From contig NZ_VOBG01000001.1 in the NCBI RefSeq assembly GCF_008369295.1, positions 465,614 through 529,613 of the forward strand: a stretch of DNA of 64,000 bases, read 5' to 3'. Position 1 is the first letter of the stretch; every line of letters begins with the position of its first letter. Below, piece by piece: positions 28,077 to 36,828 of the stretch. Both the position numbers and the translations under genes were made by a program. The notes beneath the pieces are model-generated. The model was not told the origin of the DNA and made no database searches. It saw only the letters and a program-made list of their open reading frames with translations. This DNA comes from Pseudomonas sp. ANT_H4 (GTDB lineage Bacteria > Pseudomonadota > Gammaproteobacteria > Pseudomonadales > Pseudomonadaceae).

Positions 28077-28862
28077 CTATGGTGCACGAAGCTGCAGCAA
28101 ACCGTCCTGAACCCACTGTTTCAACCAGGTAACCGCTTGCAGTGGCGCGCCCTCCTGATAACTGACTGCCAACTCGGCGCACAGTTCTGAAAAGTTCCAG
28201 CCGATAGTGACCATTGCGGCTAAAGCACAGGCTTGGGCCGGTTTCAGGCTGCGATAGCGGCAAACATGTCGGTCACGCCAGACCAGGCACACCTCGGCCA
28301 AAGGCAGCTCCTGGCTGCCGGGAAAGCCGGTCTGATCCTTGACCGAACGCCAGATGCCCAGGCTGTTGAAGCGACACAACACCTGCTGCACCGACGGCGC
28401 CAGTTCGACCTGCAGCCCCGGCCACTCCTCAGGCGCCAGCGCGGCCATATCGGACACAGTCAGCGGTTCACCTTCCGGCGCATCGAACGCCAGGGTAAAC
28501 GCCCATTCCAGGCGCGCCAGCTCTACCAGCGGAGCGCTTTGCTCGGCAACCAGATGCTCGCCGATAAAGCGTTCGAACCGCTGTCCCAACCAGCGCAAAC
28601 TAAAATGTGCCGAGGGATAGCGAGAAATATAGGCCGCCACCAGCGCGGCAAACTCTTCGTCCCCCAACCAGTGCCACACCGCCGGGAAGTCCCCACGCAT
28701 CACCTCCTGCAACCGCGCCAGGTAGGCGTTGTGGTAAATCGCCAATCCCGTCTCGACATCCAGTGTCGGCCCGCCCATCAACGTGGCATTAAAACCACTG
28801 CTCGCAGAGGGTTCGCTCAGCAGGTGCTGTTCAAACGCCTGTTGCCAATCGATCAGGCGCAT
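28077..28862 (-). CDS. BufC/HvfC-type partner of the MNIO enzyme (DUF2063)
   Basis: This 261-residue protein has an N-terminal DUF2063 domain (about 5-95, with AIYHNAYLARLQEVMRGDFPAVWHWLGDEEF) and a less conserved C-terminal domain. In bufferin and oxazolin loci this protein binds the precursor leader and presents it to the MNIO enzyme. Its start overlaps the end of the DUF692 gene by 10 bp. It is the last gene of the three-gene unit. Older annotation as a DNA-binding protein has no support in the sequence. Confidence 0.85.
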   Translation of the reverse strand: MRLIDWQQAFEQHLLSEPSASSGFNATLMGGPTLDVETGLAIYHNAYLARLQEVMRGDFPAVWHWLGDEEFAALVAAYISRYPSAHFSLRWLGQRFERFIGEHLVAEQSAPLVELARLEWAFTLAFDAPEGEPLTVSDMAALAPEEWPGLQVELAPSVQQVLCRFNSLGIWRSVKDQTGFPGSQELPLAEVCLVWRDRHVCRYRSLKPAQACALAAMVTIGWNFSELCAELAVSYQEGAPLQAVTWLKQWVQDGLLQLRAP

Positions 28863-29698
28863 AACGGCCTCCTGGTCAGGGCAATTGCGCCCAGTTCACG
28901 GGCCTTGTTCAACTCATCGAGCAACTCGGCAAACGGCGGGAAGTGGTCGTCACGCTCCAGCAGTGTCGCCACCGGGCCGAGGTGTTCAAGGGTCTGTTGA
29001 TAGAGCTTCCAGACCGGATCGCACACCGGATGATCATGGGTGTCGACCACGTAGTCGCCGTAATCCATGTGCCCGGCCAGATGTAACTGGCGGATGCTCT
29101 TGGGCGGCAGGTTGCGGATAAAGGTCCAGGGGTCAAAGCCGTGGTTGCGGGAGCTGACATAGACATTGTTAACGTCCAGCAACAACTCGCAACCGCTGAG
29201 GTGACTCAGGGCATTGAGAAACTCCCATTCGGTGAATTCATCGGCCTTTGCTCGTACATAGCTGGAGACATTTTCCAGCACCAACGGGCGCTGCAAAACC
29301 TGCTGTACCTGCCGCACACGAGCAGCGACGTGATAGAGGCTTTCTTCGGTGTAAGGCAGCGGCAACAGGTCATGCAACTGATGGGCGTTGCCACGGCTCC
29401 AGCACAGGTGATCGGAAACCCAGGCCGGTTTGACCCGGTCAGCCAGTTGCTTGAGTTGCTTGAGGTAATCGATATCGAGGGCATGGGGCCCGCCGATGGA
29501 CAAGGACACGCCATGCATCACCAGCGGGTAGCGCTCGGCGATGGCGTCCAGGTAGTACAAGGCCTTGCCGCCTTGCACCAGATAATTCTCGCAGACGATC
29601 TCGAACCAGTCCACGTCCGGCGACTGTTCAAGAATCTCCTGGTAGTAAGCGCTACGTAATCCCAGGCCGTAGCCCAGGCAAGGCATAGATGCAGACAT
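28853..29698 (-). CDS. MNIO-family (DUF692) RiPP-modifying oxidase, BufB-like
   Basis: This 281-residue TIM-barrel iron enzyme has candidate metal ligands in DWFEIVCENYL, PLVMHGVSLSIGG, WVSDHLCW, LVLENVSSY, LLLDVNNVYV, LHLAGH and VVDTHDHPV, the typical His/Asp/Glu set of the family. MNIO enzymes oxidise Cys residues of a precursor peptide, in bufferins to thiooxazoles. The ATG at 29698 has AGGAG six bases upstream. It lies between the Cys-rich precursor gene and its DUF2063 partner. Confidence 0.9.
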   Translation of the reverse strand: MSASMPCLGYGLGLRSAYYQEILEQSPDVDWFEIVCENYLVQGGKALYYLDAIAERYPLVMHGVSLSIGGPHALDIDYLKQLKQLADRVKPAWVSDHLCWSRGNAHQLHDLLPLPYTEESLYHVAARVRQVQQVLQRPLVLENVSSYVRAKADEFTEWEFLNALSHLSGCELLLDVNNVYVSSRNHGFDPWTFIRNLPPKSIRQLHLAGHMDYGDYVVDTHDHPVCDPVWKLYQQTLEHLGPVATLLERDDHFPPFAELLDELNKARELGAIALTRRPLCA

Positions 29699-29760
29699 GA
29701 CGAACTCCTGAAAAGTGTCCGCAGCGACGTGCACACCGCTGCGAAATCACGTATTCGCCG

Positions 29761-30015
29761 TTACTCGCCGACTTTGCCGCCAGCCTTATCGCAGGCCGCC
29801 TGAGTCATTGCCTTGAAACCGTGACCCTTGCAGACAGCCTGGCCCTTGCAGGCGTTTTCAGCGGTCTTGCAGTCGTTCATGCCTTTGCAGGAAGTCACGC
29901 CGTAGCAATGAACGCTCGCTTCATCGGCGGCTTGTACCTGAGTGGCAACACCGGCAAACATGGTTGCGGCAGCGATAGCCAGGGCAGCACCGGAAATGGC
30001 ATTTTTGATGTTCAT
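29761..30015 (-). CDS. DUF2282 Cys-rich precursor peptide, BufA1-like
   Basis: This 84-residue secreted peptide has a signal sequence of about 29 residues ([20 protein letters not shown] onward, cut near VQA-ADE). The core of about 55 residues has six Cys in [23 protein letters not shown] and AACDKAGG. This is the DUF2282 pattern of bufferin precursors, which are modified by BufB/BufC and exported to bind copper. The start at 30015 has AGGA nine bases upstream. The 117 bp before it, down to the ATPase gene, probably holds its own promoter. Confidence 0.88.
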   Translation of the reverse strand: MNIKNAISGAALAIAAATMFAGVATQVQAADEASVHCYGVTSCKGMNDCKTAENACKGQAVCKGHGFKAMTQAACDKAGGKVGE

Positions 30016-30132
30016 TTTTGTATTCCTCAATGATCGGTAATGGCGTCGGCTGAACGGATTGTTCAGTCCCGACACACCACTAGAGTGAGGTCATCGAATG
30101 CCGTTACAGAGCACCTCGATATTTTCTGAAAA

Positions 30133-32043
30133 TCATTCTTCCAGCTTCAGCAACGGCTCCTGAAACCGCAGCAACCGCCCAGCGTTACCCAGCACCAGCA
30201 AGGTACTGAGGTTATGCAGCACCGCCGCAATCATCGCCCCCGCCGCGCCCAGCCAGCCAAACGCCGCGAATACCACGATCGCCAGCGTCCAGCCCAGGCC
30301 GATGATCACGTTGACCTGCAACGTCTGCCGACACTGGCGACTCAAGCGTACGCAAGTGCCCAGGCGCCGCAGGTCGCTGCCAATCAGCACCACATCCGCC
30401 GATGCCAGGGCGATATCCGCGCCGCCCGCGCCCATTGCTACGCCTACCACACCGGCCTTGAGCGCCAGGGAGTCGTTGATCCCATCGCCCACCACCATTG
30501 GCCGGAACCCGCTGCTGATTTCCCCCAGTACACGGTTGAGCTTGTCTTCCGGCAAGGCCTGGGCCTCGACGTCGCTGATGCCCACTTCCAGCGCCAGGCT
30601 ATCGGCCACGCTCTGGCGATCGCCAGTCAGTAGCAGTTGCCGACCCAGGCCCAGTTCTCGCAGTTCCTTCATGGCCTGGCGCGCTTCCGGTTTGACGCTG
30701 TCGGCCAGCAGCAGCCAGGCGAGAAATTGCCCGTTGAGCGCTAGCCCGGCAATCGGGCCGTCGTGGTTGGGCACGGCCGTGGTGACGATACCCAGTTGGT
30801 CGAACAACTCAGGCCGACCGAGGGCCGCTTCACCCTGTTCGGTCTGCGCCACGACACCCAGGCCTTGGCGCTCACGAATATCCGCGAGCGCCAGCATTTG
30901 TTCCTGAGTTGCCAACCCCGCCAATGCCCGGCTGACCGGGTGGCTGCTGGCCGAACCGAGGCTGGCGGCAAGGTTGAGCAACACCTGGCGGTCGGGCTCG
31001 GTGGTCTCAATAGACTGTAAACGCAAGGTGCCAAAGGTCAGGGTTCCGGTCTTGTCGACCACCAGTGACGTCAAGTCTGCCAGCTCTTCGAGAAACGCCG
31101 AACTGCGAATCAGAATCCCATGACGCGCCGCGACTGCAATGCCCGCAATCGCCGTGGCCGGTGCCGATAACACCAGCGCACACGGACATGCCGCCACCAG
31201 CACCGCCAACATCGCCTGGGCATCGTTGGTGACAAACCAGGTGACCGCCGCCAGCAGCAACACCAGCACCAGGTAACTGCCGGCATAACGCTCCAGCAAC
31301 CGGGTAATCGGCGGCTTGGAGCGCTCGGCGCTTTGCATCAGGGCAATGACTTTGCCCAGGGTCGATTCGTTGCCGGTGCGGGTCACTTCCAGGCGCAGCA
31401 AGCCGTCCAGATTGATCGCCCCGCCAAATACCTGTACGCCAACGCTCGCCTCCAGAGGCACCGACTCGCCGGTAATCGGCGCAGTGTCCAGGCTCGCCTG
31501 CCCCGACAGCACCACGCCATCGGCGGGCACCCGGTCGCCGGCACGCACTTCAACGATATCGCCGGTCTTCAACGTGCCGTTGTCCACCTCCACAATCGTG
31601 CCGTCGGCCTGCACCTGCCGCGCATGGCTACGAGTCAGTTTGCCCAGGGCATGAATGGCTTCCTGGGAGCCGATGACGCTGCGCTCTTCCAGAACATGAC
31701 CGAAGATCATGATGATCGGCAGCAGTGCGGCGGTCAGCAGATCACCGGTGGCCCAGGCGCCCAGCATCGCCAAGGCAATCAGTTGGTCAGTGATGCCATG
31801 CAGGCTCGGGTAACGCAGGCTGTACCAGGCCGAACGCATCACCGGCACCGCCACCAGCAGCGAGGCAAAACCCAGTAGCAGTTGGCTGACGCCGGTTTGA
31901 TCAGGCGCCAGCCAGCGCCAGACCAGGCCCAGGCTGAGCAGACCCAGTGCGAGCATCGCCAAGGTCAGTTGCCGGGCGGCGCTGCGTTGTTCGGCCGATG
32001 AGAGCATGGGCGCCTGCTCCAAAGGTAGAGAATGAGCGGTCAT
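30133..32043 (-). CDS. hmtA: P1B-type metal-transporting ATPase (HmtA-like)
   Basis: This 636-residue heavy-metal P-type ATPase has the TM6 metal motif ACPCALVLSAP (CPC 286-288), phosphorylation site DKTGT (Asp330), the SSHPVS motif (His368-Pro369) and GDGINDS. No soluble metal-binding domain is present at the N terminus. The last membrane helix carries HNLSTLLVLGNAGRLL in place of the usual zinc or copper motifs. In P. aeruginosa an ATPase in an operon with HflK/HflC-like proteins is HmtA, reported to import zinc and copper. The same operon make-up and a Zur-like box here support import. It overlaps the upstream SPFH gene by 4 bp. Confidence 0.8.
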   Translation of the reverse strand: MTAHSLPLEQAPMLSSAEQRSAARQLTLAMLALGLLSLGLVWRWLAPDQTGVSQLLLGFASLLVAVPVMRSAWYSLRYPSLHGITDQLIALAMLGAWATGDLLTAALLPIIMIFGHVLEERSVIGSQEAIHALGKLTRSHARQVQADGTIVEVDNGTLKTGDIVEVRAGDRVPADGVVLSGQASLDTAPITGESVPLEASVGVQVFGGAINLDGLLRLEVTRTGNESTLGKVIALMQSAERSKPPITRLLERYAGSYLVLVLLLAAVTWFVTNDAQAMLAVLVAACPCALVLSAPATAIAGIAVAARHGILIRSSAFLEELADLTSLVVDKTGTLTFGTLRLQSIETTEPDRQVLLNLAASLGSASSHPVSRALAGLATQEQMLALADIRERQGLGVVAQTEQGEAALGRPELFDQLGIVTTAVPNHDGPIAGLALNGQFLAWLLLADSVKPEARQAMKELRELGLGRQLLLTGDRQSVADSLALEVGISDVEAQALPEDKLNRVLGEISSGFRPMVVGDGINDSLALKAGVVGVAMGAGGADIALASADVVLIGSDLRRLGTCVRLSRQCRQTLQVNVIIGLGWTLAIVVFAAFGWLGAAGAMIAAVLHNLSTLLVLGNAGRLLRFQEPLLKLEE

Positions 32044-33074
32044 TGTTCGGCTCCCTGAATGATCAGGCGGGAATCATCTTTAGGGTCGAGCGTGGTCACG
32101 GAGCCGGCTTGGCCGAGGATCTTCGGCAGGCGTTCGCGGTACAGCCGCAGCAGCAGGCCGGGGTCCTTCACCTGGGCAAGGCTGGCGACGGTGGCGGTTT
32201 GTGCCTGGGCGTTGGCCAAGCGTTCGCGGGCCTGGGCGTGAGCCACCTGCACGGAGCGGTCGGCGTCCTGAGTGGCGGTCTGGGTCAGCTTCTCGGCGTC
32301 GGTGCGGGCGTTGGCCACGGCCTTGTCGGCCTGCTGGCTGGCAGTGAGTACCGCGTTAAAGGCGCTGACGGCCGGGCTCGGCAGGCTCGATTGCACATCG
32401 ACGCGAGTGACTTCAATGCCCAGGCCCAAGTCGGTGGAGGCCAAATCCGCCAGGCGCTGATTGATACCTTGCACCAGATCGCCCCGCAGCCGCTCACGAC
32501 GTTCGGCGGCCTGGTTGTCGGCGCCGATCAGTTCGGGGCGGGCCACCAGAATCGTGTCCAGGTCCCGCGCCGCCGTCAGGGCCACGGCACTTCGTGTGAC
32601 CAATCGATCCAAAGCGGGCAACACATGATCAGCCTGCAATACGAAGGCGTAAGGCTCGGTGACCTTGTAGAACACCCGCACATCCAGTTGCACCACGCCC
32701 GCATCGCCGGTCAGCAGGTAACCGGAGCCGGCCAGGGCGTCACTGATGGGCGTGGCGAAACTGGCCACGCGGTCGGCCTGGATCGCGGCGTCGGAACGCA
32801 GCAGGTTTTCCACCCGACGCTCGATCACGCGGTCCGCAGCGGGCAGCAGCACTACTTGTTCAAAGGGCCGCGGCCAAGCTAACAGCAGGCCGGCATTCTG
32901 AATCCGATCCAGGGCGCCGAAGTGCAAGACCACGGCGCGGTTCTGCGGGTCGATTTGGCGCACATTGGAGAATGTCCAAGCCAGCGCTGCCAGCACAGTC
33001 ACCGCGTACAGCGCGAGGAAGGTCAGGCGCCCGGCCTGAATCCATGGGCTGTCTGGGGTGTCACGGTCACTCAT
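32040..33074 (-). CDS. SPFH/band-7 protein, HflC-like, of the metal ATPase operon
   Basis: This 344-residue protein has a single N-terminal membrane anchor (about 15-38), an SPFH domain (about 40-240, with NRAVVLHFG and PRPFEQVVLLPAADRVIE) and a long coiled coil rich in Ala/Gln (about 240-300). It resembles HflC but lies in an operon with an ATPase rather than with hflX. It starts within the end of the next upstream SPFH gene (4 bp overlap). It probably forms a cage with its two SPFH neighbours around the transporter or a protease; this is inferred. Confidence 0.82.
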   Translation of the reverse strand: MSDRDTPDSPWIQAGRLTFLALYAVTVLAALAWTFSNVRQIDPQNRAVVLHFGALDRIQNAGLLLAWPRPFEQVVLLPAADRVIERRVENLLRSDAAIQADRVASFATPISDALAGSGYLLTGDAGVVQLDVRVFYKVTEPYAFVLQADHVLPALDRLVTRSAVALTAARDLDTILVARPELIGADNQAAERRERLRGDLVQGINQRLADLASTDLGLGIEVTRVDVQSSLPSPAVSAFNAVLTASQQADKAVANARTDAEKLTQTATQDADRSVQVAHAQARERLANAQAQTATVASLAQVKDPGLLLRLYRERLPKILGQAGSVTTLDPKDDSRLIIQGAEQ

Positions 33075-34057
33075 GGCTGGACATCCTTGGGCCCGTCCAC
33101 CAAGGCGCGAAACGGTGCGGCGTCGGTGCGCAGGATAATTTTGGTGCCCGGCGTCACCACCGTGCCGAGGGTGTCGAGGGAACGCAGCAGGTTGTATAGC
33201 TGTGGGTTGCCAGCGTAGGCGCGGCCATAAATCTGCGCCGCTTCCACGCGCGATTGCGCTTCGATGTCGGCGGCTTTCACCGTAGCGTCAGCCTGGACGA
33301 TGCGTGCATCACGCTCGGCGGCGGAGCGAATCTGCGCCGCTTCGCGCTTGCCAATGGCGGTGCGTTCAGTGGCGATGGTTTCCCGCTCGGCGCGCATACG
33401 GTCAACGGTGGCGGCCAGGGTGACCGAAGGCAGCGTCAGCCGTTCGACGCCCACCTGCACCACGCGCACGCCGTAGGTGGTGAGCAATTGTTGATCAATC
33501 TGCTGGCGCAGTTGCGCTTCAAAATCGGCAATGTGCACTTGATTGGCGTCGGTATTTACCAGGTTGGCCAGGTCGAAGCTGCTGGCGGTGGTTTCCAGGG
33601 CCGAGCCGACAAAGGTACGAATCTGCCGCGCGGCTTCGTCCGGCTGGTTCTGCACCGCGCGCATAAAGCGCTGCACATTGTCGGCGTCGCCCTGAACCTG
33701 CCACGCCACGTAGGCCTGGACGATGATCCGCAGGCCATCACGGGTACCTACATCCTGCAAACCGCTGGAGGTGGTGCGCAGGCGAAGGTCCACCGGGATT
33801 GCCGCCTCGAACGGCTGCGGCCAGCGCCAGCCCAGGCCCGGTTCCAGCAGCACCCGCGACGGGTTGCCGAAGCGAGTAATCACCGTCGCTTCGCCCGAAC
33901 GCACCTGCACCAGGCTAGCCGCGGCGATGGCGAACAGCACCAGCAACACGGCCCAGGCCATGCGCCGCCAGGGGAAAGGACCGACGGCTTGTTCGTCACC
34001 GTGATGGTGATGATGGTGGCCGTGGTGGTGACCATGATCGTGAGAGTGAGCGCTCAA
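33071..34057 (-). CDS. SPFH/band-7 protein with His-rich tail, HflK/HflC-like
   Basis: This 328-residue SPFH protein has a cytoplasmic N-terminal tail of HSHDHGHHHGHHHHHHGD, with a dozen His in 18 residues, immediately before the single membrane anchor (about 32-50). The SPFH domain (about 52-230, with GEATVITRFGNPSRVLLEPG) and an Ala/Glu coiled coil (about 225-275) follow. The His run is a probable Zn/Cu/Ni-binding element, which fits the ATPase in the same operon. It is linked to the flanking SPFH genes by a 4 bp overlap on one side and 12 bp on the other. Confidence 0.84.
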   Translation of the reverse strand: MSAHSHDHGHHHGHHHHHHGDEQAVGPFPWRRMAWAVLLVLFAIAAASLVQVRSGEATVITRFGNPSRVLLEPGLGWRWPQPFEAAIPVDLRLRTTSSGLQDVGTRDGLRIIVQAYVAWQVQGDADNVQRFMRAVQNQPDEAARQIRTFVGSALETTASSFDLANLVNTDANQVHIADFEAQLRQQIDQQLLTTYGVRVVQVGVERLTLPSVTLAATVDRMRAERETIATERTAIGKREAAQIRSAAERDARIVQADATVKAADIEAQSRVEAAQIYGRAYAGNPQLYNLLRSLDTLGTVVTPGTKIILRTDAAPFRALVDGPKDVQP

Positions 34058-34069
34058 CAGACAGACTCC

Positions 34070-36010
34070 TTATTGAACGGTTTTACGCGGCAGCGAAGGG
34101 TCGGCCGGCAAGGTAAAAGAACGCAGATCGATCGTCGGTGCACCACTGGCGCCCAGGCGATGATCAAGAATAAGTAACTTGGCTTGGGCCAGGCCCTGGC
34201 TCAGTTGGCTCAGGTACTGCTCCAGCACAAAGGCCTGGCCGGCTTCTTTGTAAGCCTTTTGTTCGGCGCGAAAGCGCAGGCCCGCCGCCTGAGCGCCAGC
34301 ACTGACTTCATGGGCCGTGGCCTGGGCCTGATCGCGGGCGATACTGGCTTGCAGCAGCGCCAGGTTGGTCTGCTCGCTGGCCGCTCCACGCTCGCGGGAG
34401 ATCAGCGCCTGGGCGCCAACCTGCGCGGCCTGCACGCCGTGGTAAGCGTTGGCAGCGCCGGCCGGTGGGTGAATGGCTTCCACCACCGTGGCAAGAATCT
34501 CCACACCGCTGTCGAGTTTCTGCAGATCAGCCTGCACCGCCCGGCCCACTTCGTCGGCGAGGTTGGTGCGTTGTTCCCCCAGTAATTCGTCGAGGGTACG
34601 TGAGGCGAAGTCATGCACGAGGATGCGGCTGGCGGTGCTGCGGATCAGCGTCGGCACATCGGCGCTGTTGTAAGTGGCGGCAAGCGCGGCCTGATCAGTC
34701 AGGCCGATGCGGTAGACAAAACGCACATCCATGTTGACGATCTGAAAGCTCTGCTTGTCGCCGCTGCTGCTGGCGATGACCTGGGATTTGTCATTCACAT
34801 GGCTGGCGTCCCACAGGCGATTGGCGATCAGCGGCGCTGGGCCTTCGGCGGGGGCAAGATCGGTGACGGTGGTTTCTCCAACGCTGGTGGCCAGTTCGTG
34901 GACCATGCCGTTTTCCACCGGGAGCACACGGCCCAACGGCCAAGGCAAGCCGACATGCAGGCCGGGGCCAAAGACCTCCACCGGTTTGCCAAAACGTTCA
35001 TAAATCCCACGGCCTTGCAGGGCGACTTCATGCACACCGGTGAGCAACCACCCTACAGCCAGCACTGCCACCAGAACCGGTAAAAACGCGCGGCGCATGT
35101 AGGTAAAGGCCCATATCTGCCGCAGGTCAATGCCAAAGCGGTTGTGCAACTCGTGCTGCAAGGCCAGCAAGGGTTGTGGTGGCCAACGCAGCATGCCGGC
35201 GATAAAGCTTTGCGCCATCAGGCGCGGTTCAAGCAGTGCCTGACGCGGGCTGAACAGCGACAGTAAGCCCCGCAGCAGGAACTCCAGCGCCACCAAGGCG
35301 GGCAACAGGCCAATCAACACCGCCAGGCGCAATGGCCACACCGATGTTTCACCGGCAAATAGCAGACAGATCCCACTGATCACCAGGCAAATGATCGCCA
35401 CCCGGCTCAACTGCGCCAGCTGCGCCGCTTCCGGCCATTGGGCAGTGCTCTCCTGGGCCAGGCGCCTTTCAAACACCAGCAAACCGAAGGCCAGGATCAA
35501 CGCCAGCGCCGCGCCGACACTCGCGGCCTGCCCGACCGCAGCGGCTGGCAATGCCAGGTTCCAGAACTGCTGGATGCTCACCAACGCCAGCAATGACCAG
35601 CTGCACAGCCACATAACCGGCGCGCCGATTTGCGCCAGCAGGCCCGTTCCGCTGTAGCGCAAGCGCCCCAGCTGGCGGTCAAGCCAAGTCGTCTCCTCCA
35701 CCGCTGACAGCGTTTCAGTCAACTCAGGCGTGGGCACTTCCAGCGCCTGGGCACGCCAGTCAGCTACCCACCACGCCGACTGCAAACCCGCCCCCAACAC
35801 CAGCAACGCCGACGCACAGTTAATCAGCACCACCGGCCAGATCGACAGCGGCGCAAACAACGCGACAAAAAGCGCCAGCATCCAGCCGATGACAGCCACC
35901 GCCGTCAGGCCAATGCCCGCCTGCCTTAACCGCCGGGCATGAAACAGCCCTTGCTGAAAACGCGGCAGCCCTTCGATGGCAGCGCCTTCAGCTTCCAGAT
36001 CCACTCGCAT
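34070..36010 (-). CDS. Large SPFH protein with N-terminal multi-pass region, HflK-like
   Basis: This 646-residue protein has about seven membrane segments in its first 310 residues, then a further anchor (about 312-332). The SPFH domain (about 335-540) holds GRGIYERFGKPVEVFGPGLH, and a coiled coil lies at about 560-625. The multi-pass front half is unlike ordinary HflK. I chose the ATG at 36010 (MRVDLEAEG), not the longest reading, because a Zur-like palindrome sits at 36038-36050 and would otherwise fall inside the gene. It heads the four-gene leftward operon ending in the metal ATPase. Confidence 0.78.
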   Translation of the reverse strand: MRVDLEAEGAAIEGLPRFQQGLFHARRLRQAGIGLTAVAVIGWMLALFVALFAPLSIWPVVLINCASALLVLGAGLQSAWWVADWRAQALEVPTPELTETLSAVEETTWLDRQLGRLRYSGTGLLAQIGAPVMWLCSWSLLALVSIQQFWNLALPAAAVGQAASVGAALALILAFGLLVFERRLAQESTAQWPEAAQLAQLSRVAIICLVISGICLLFAGETSVWPLRLAVLIGLLPALVALEFLLRGLLSLFSPRQALLEPRLMAQSFIAGMLRWPPQPLLALQHELHNRFGIDLRQIWAFTYMRRAFLPVLVAVLAVGWLLTGVHEVALQGRGIYERFGKPVEVFGPGLHVGLPWPLGRVLPVENGMVHELATSVGETTVTDLAPAEGPAPLIANRLWDASHVNDKSQVIASSSGDKQSFQIVNMDVRFVYRIGLTDQAALAATYNSADVPTLIRSTASRILVHDFASRTLDELLGEQRTNLADEVGRAVQADLQKLDSGVEILATVVEAIHPPAGAANAYHGVQAAQVGAQALISRERGAASEQTNLALLQASIARDQAQATAHEVSAGAQAAGLRFRAEQKAYKEAGQAFVLEQYLSQLSQGLAQAKLLILDHRLGASGAPTIDLRSFTLPADPSLPRKTVQ

Positions 36011-36037
36011 CCCCAAACGCCCATCAAGAAACAATTC

Positions 36038-36050
36038 GTTACCATATAAC
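36038..36050. promoter_or_regulatory. Zur-like box upstream of the SPFH-ATPase operon
   Basis: GTTACCATATAAC matches the GTTATA-N-TATAAC palindrome at 17535 and 19029 in 11 of 13 positions, with one perfect half. It lies 28 bp upstream of the chosen start at 36010. Zur control would agree with an importing HmtA-type ATPase. Confidence 0.6.
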
Positions 36051-36194
36051 ACGCGGCGTGAAATTTTTGTTTGGTACCACAGAGATCGTGACAAAGCCCC
36101 CATAAACACGAGCCATCACTAGTGCCCGCCGCGATAAATCGTCACACTCCGGAAAGTTTTTCGCGAGATCACGGACAAGGAAGCGTCACCACTC

Positions 36195-36818
36195 ATGATT
36201 TCGATCTATCAGCTCAAACCGCGTTTTCAGAACCTGCTGCGCCCCTTGGTCCAGCGCCTCTACGACAATGGCACCACCGCTAACCAGATCACCGTGCTGG
36301 CCGGGGTGATTTCCCTGTTGGTGGGTCTGCTGATCGCAGGTTTTGCCCAACACCTCTGGCTGTTCGCGCTGATCCCGGTGTGGATGATCCTGCGCATGGC
36401 CCTGAACGCCATCGACGGCATGCTCGCCCGGGAGTTCGGCCAGCAATCACGCCTGGGCGCTTACCTCAATGAACTGTGTGATGTGATCGCCGACAGCGCG
36501 TTGATCCTGCCGTTTGCGTTGATCCCAGGCGTCAGCCTGGCGCCAGTGTTGCTGGTGACCTTGCTGGCGGTGTTCAGCGAATACGCCGGTGTCCTGGGGC
36601 CGATGGTCGGTGCATCGCGGCGTTACGACGGCCCGATGGGCAAGAGTGACCGGGCATTTGTGCTCGGCGTACTGGCCACCGGCGTCGCCCTGGGTTGGCT
36701 CGGTACTGGTTGGGTCGATGGGGTGATGTGGCTGGTCGCCGCATTGCTCGCCTACACCTTGGTCAACCGCGTGCGCCAAGGTCTTAAAGAACAATCAGAC
36801 ATTTCCCCTTCTGCATAA
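36195..36818 (+). CDS. CDP-alcohol phosphatidyltransferase, YnbA-like
   Basis: This 207-residue membrane enzyme has about six helices and would transfer a phosphatidyl group from a CDP-lipid to an alcohol. The family motif D-x2-D-G-x2-A-R-x8-G-x3-D-x3-D is seen as NAIDGMLAREFGQQSRLG and then AYLNELCD. The first and third Asp are both Asn, which the codons AAC and AAT confirm. I recall the same substitutions in E. coli YnbA. It opens the six-gene rightward operon and is followed 10 bp later by the YnbC-like gene. The acceptor alcohol is unknown. Confidence 0.85.
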   Translation: MISIYQLKPRFQNLLRPLVQRLYDNGTTANQITVLAGVISLLVGLLIAGFAQHLWLFALIPVWMILRMALNAIDGMLAREFGQQSRLGAYLNELCDVIADSALILPFALIPGVSLAPVLLVTLLAVFSEYAGVLGPMVGASRRYDGPMGKSDRAFVLGVLATGVALGWLGTGWVDGVMWLVAALLAYTLVNRVRQGLKEQSDISPSA

Positions 36819-36828
36819 GGATTTTGCG

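Noticed and set aside
30101..30108. TGTAACGG (minus strand) as an ECF-sigma -35 element for bufA
   Set aside because: A matching -10 element at the right distance could not be identified with confidence.
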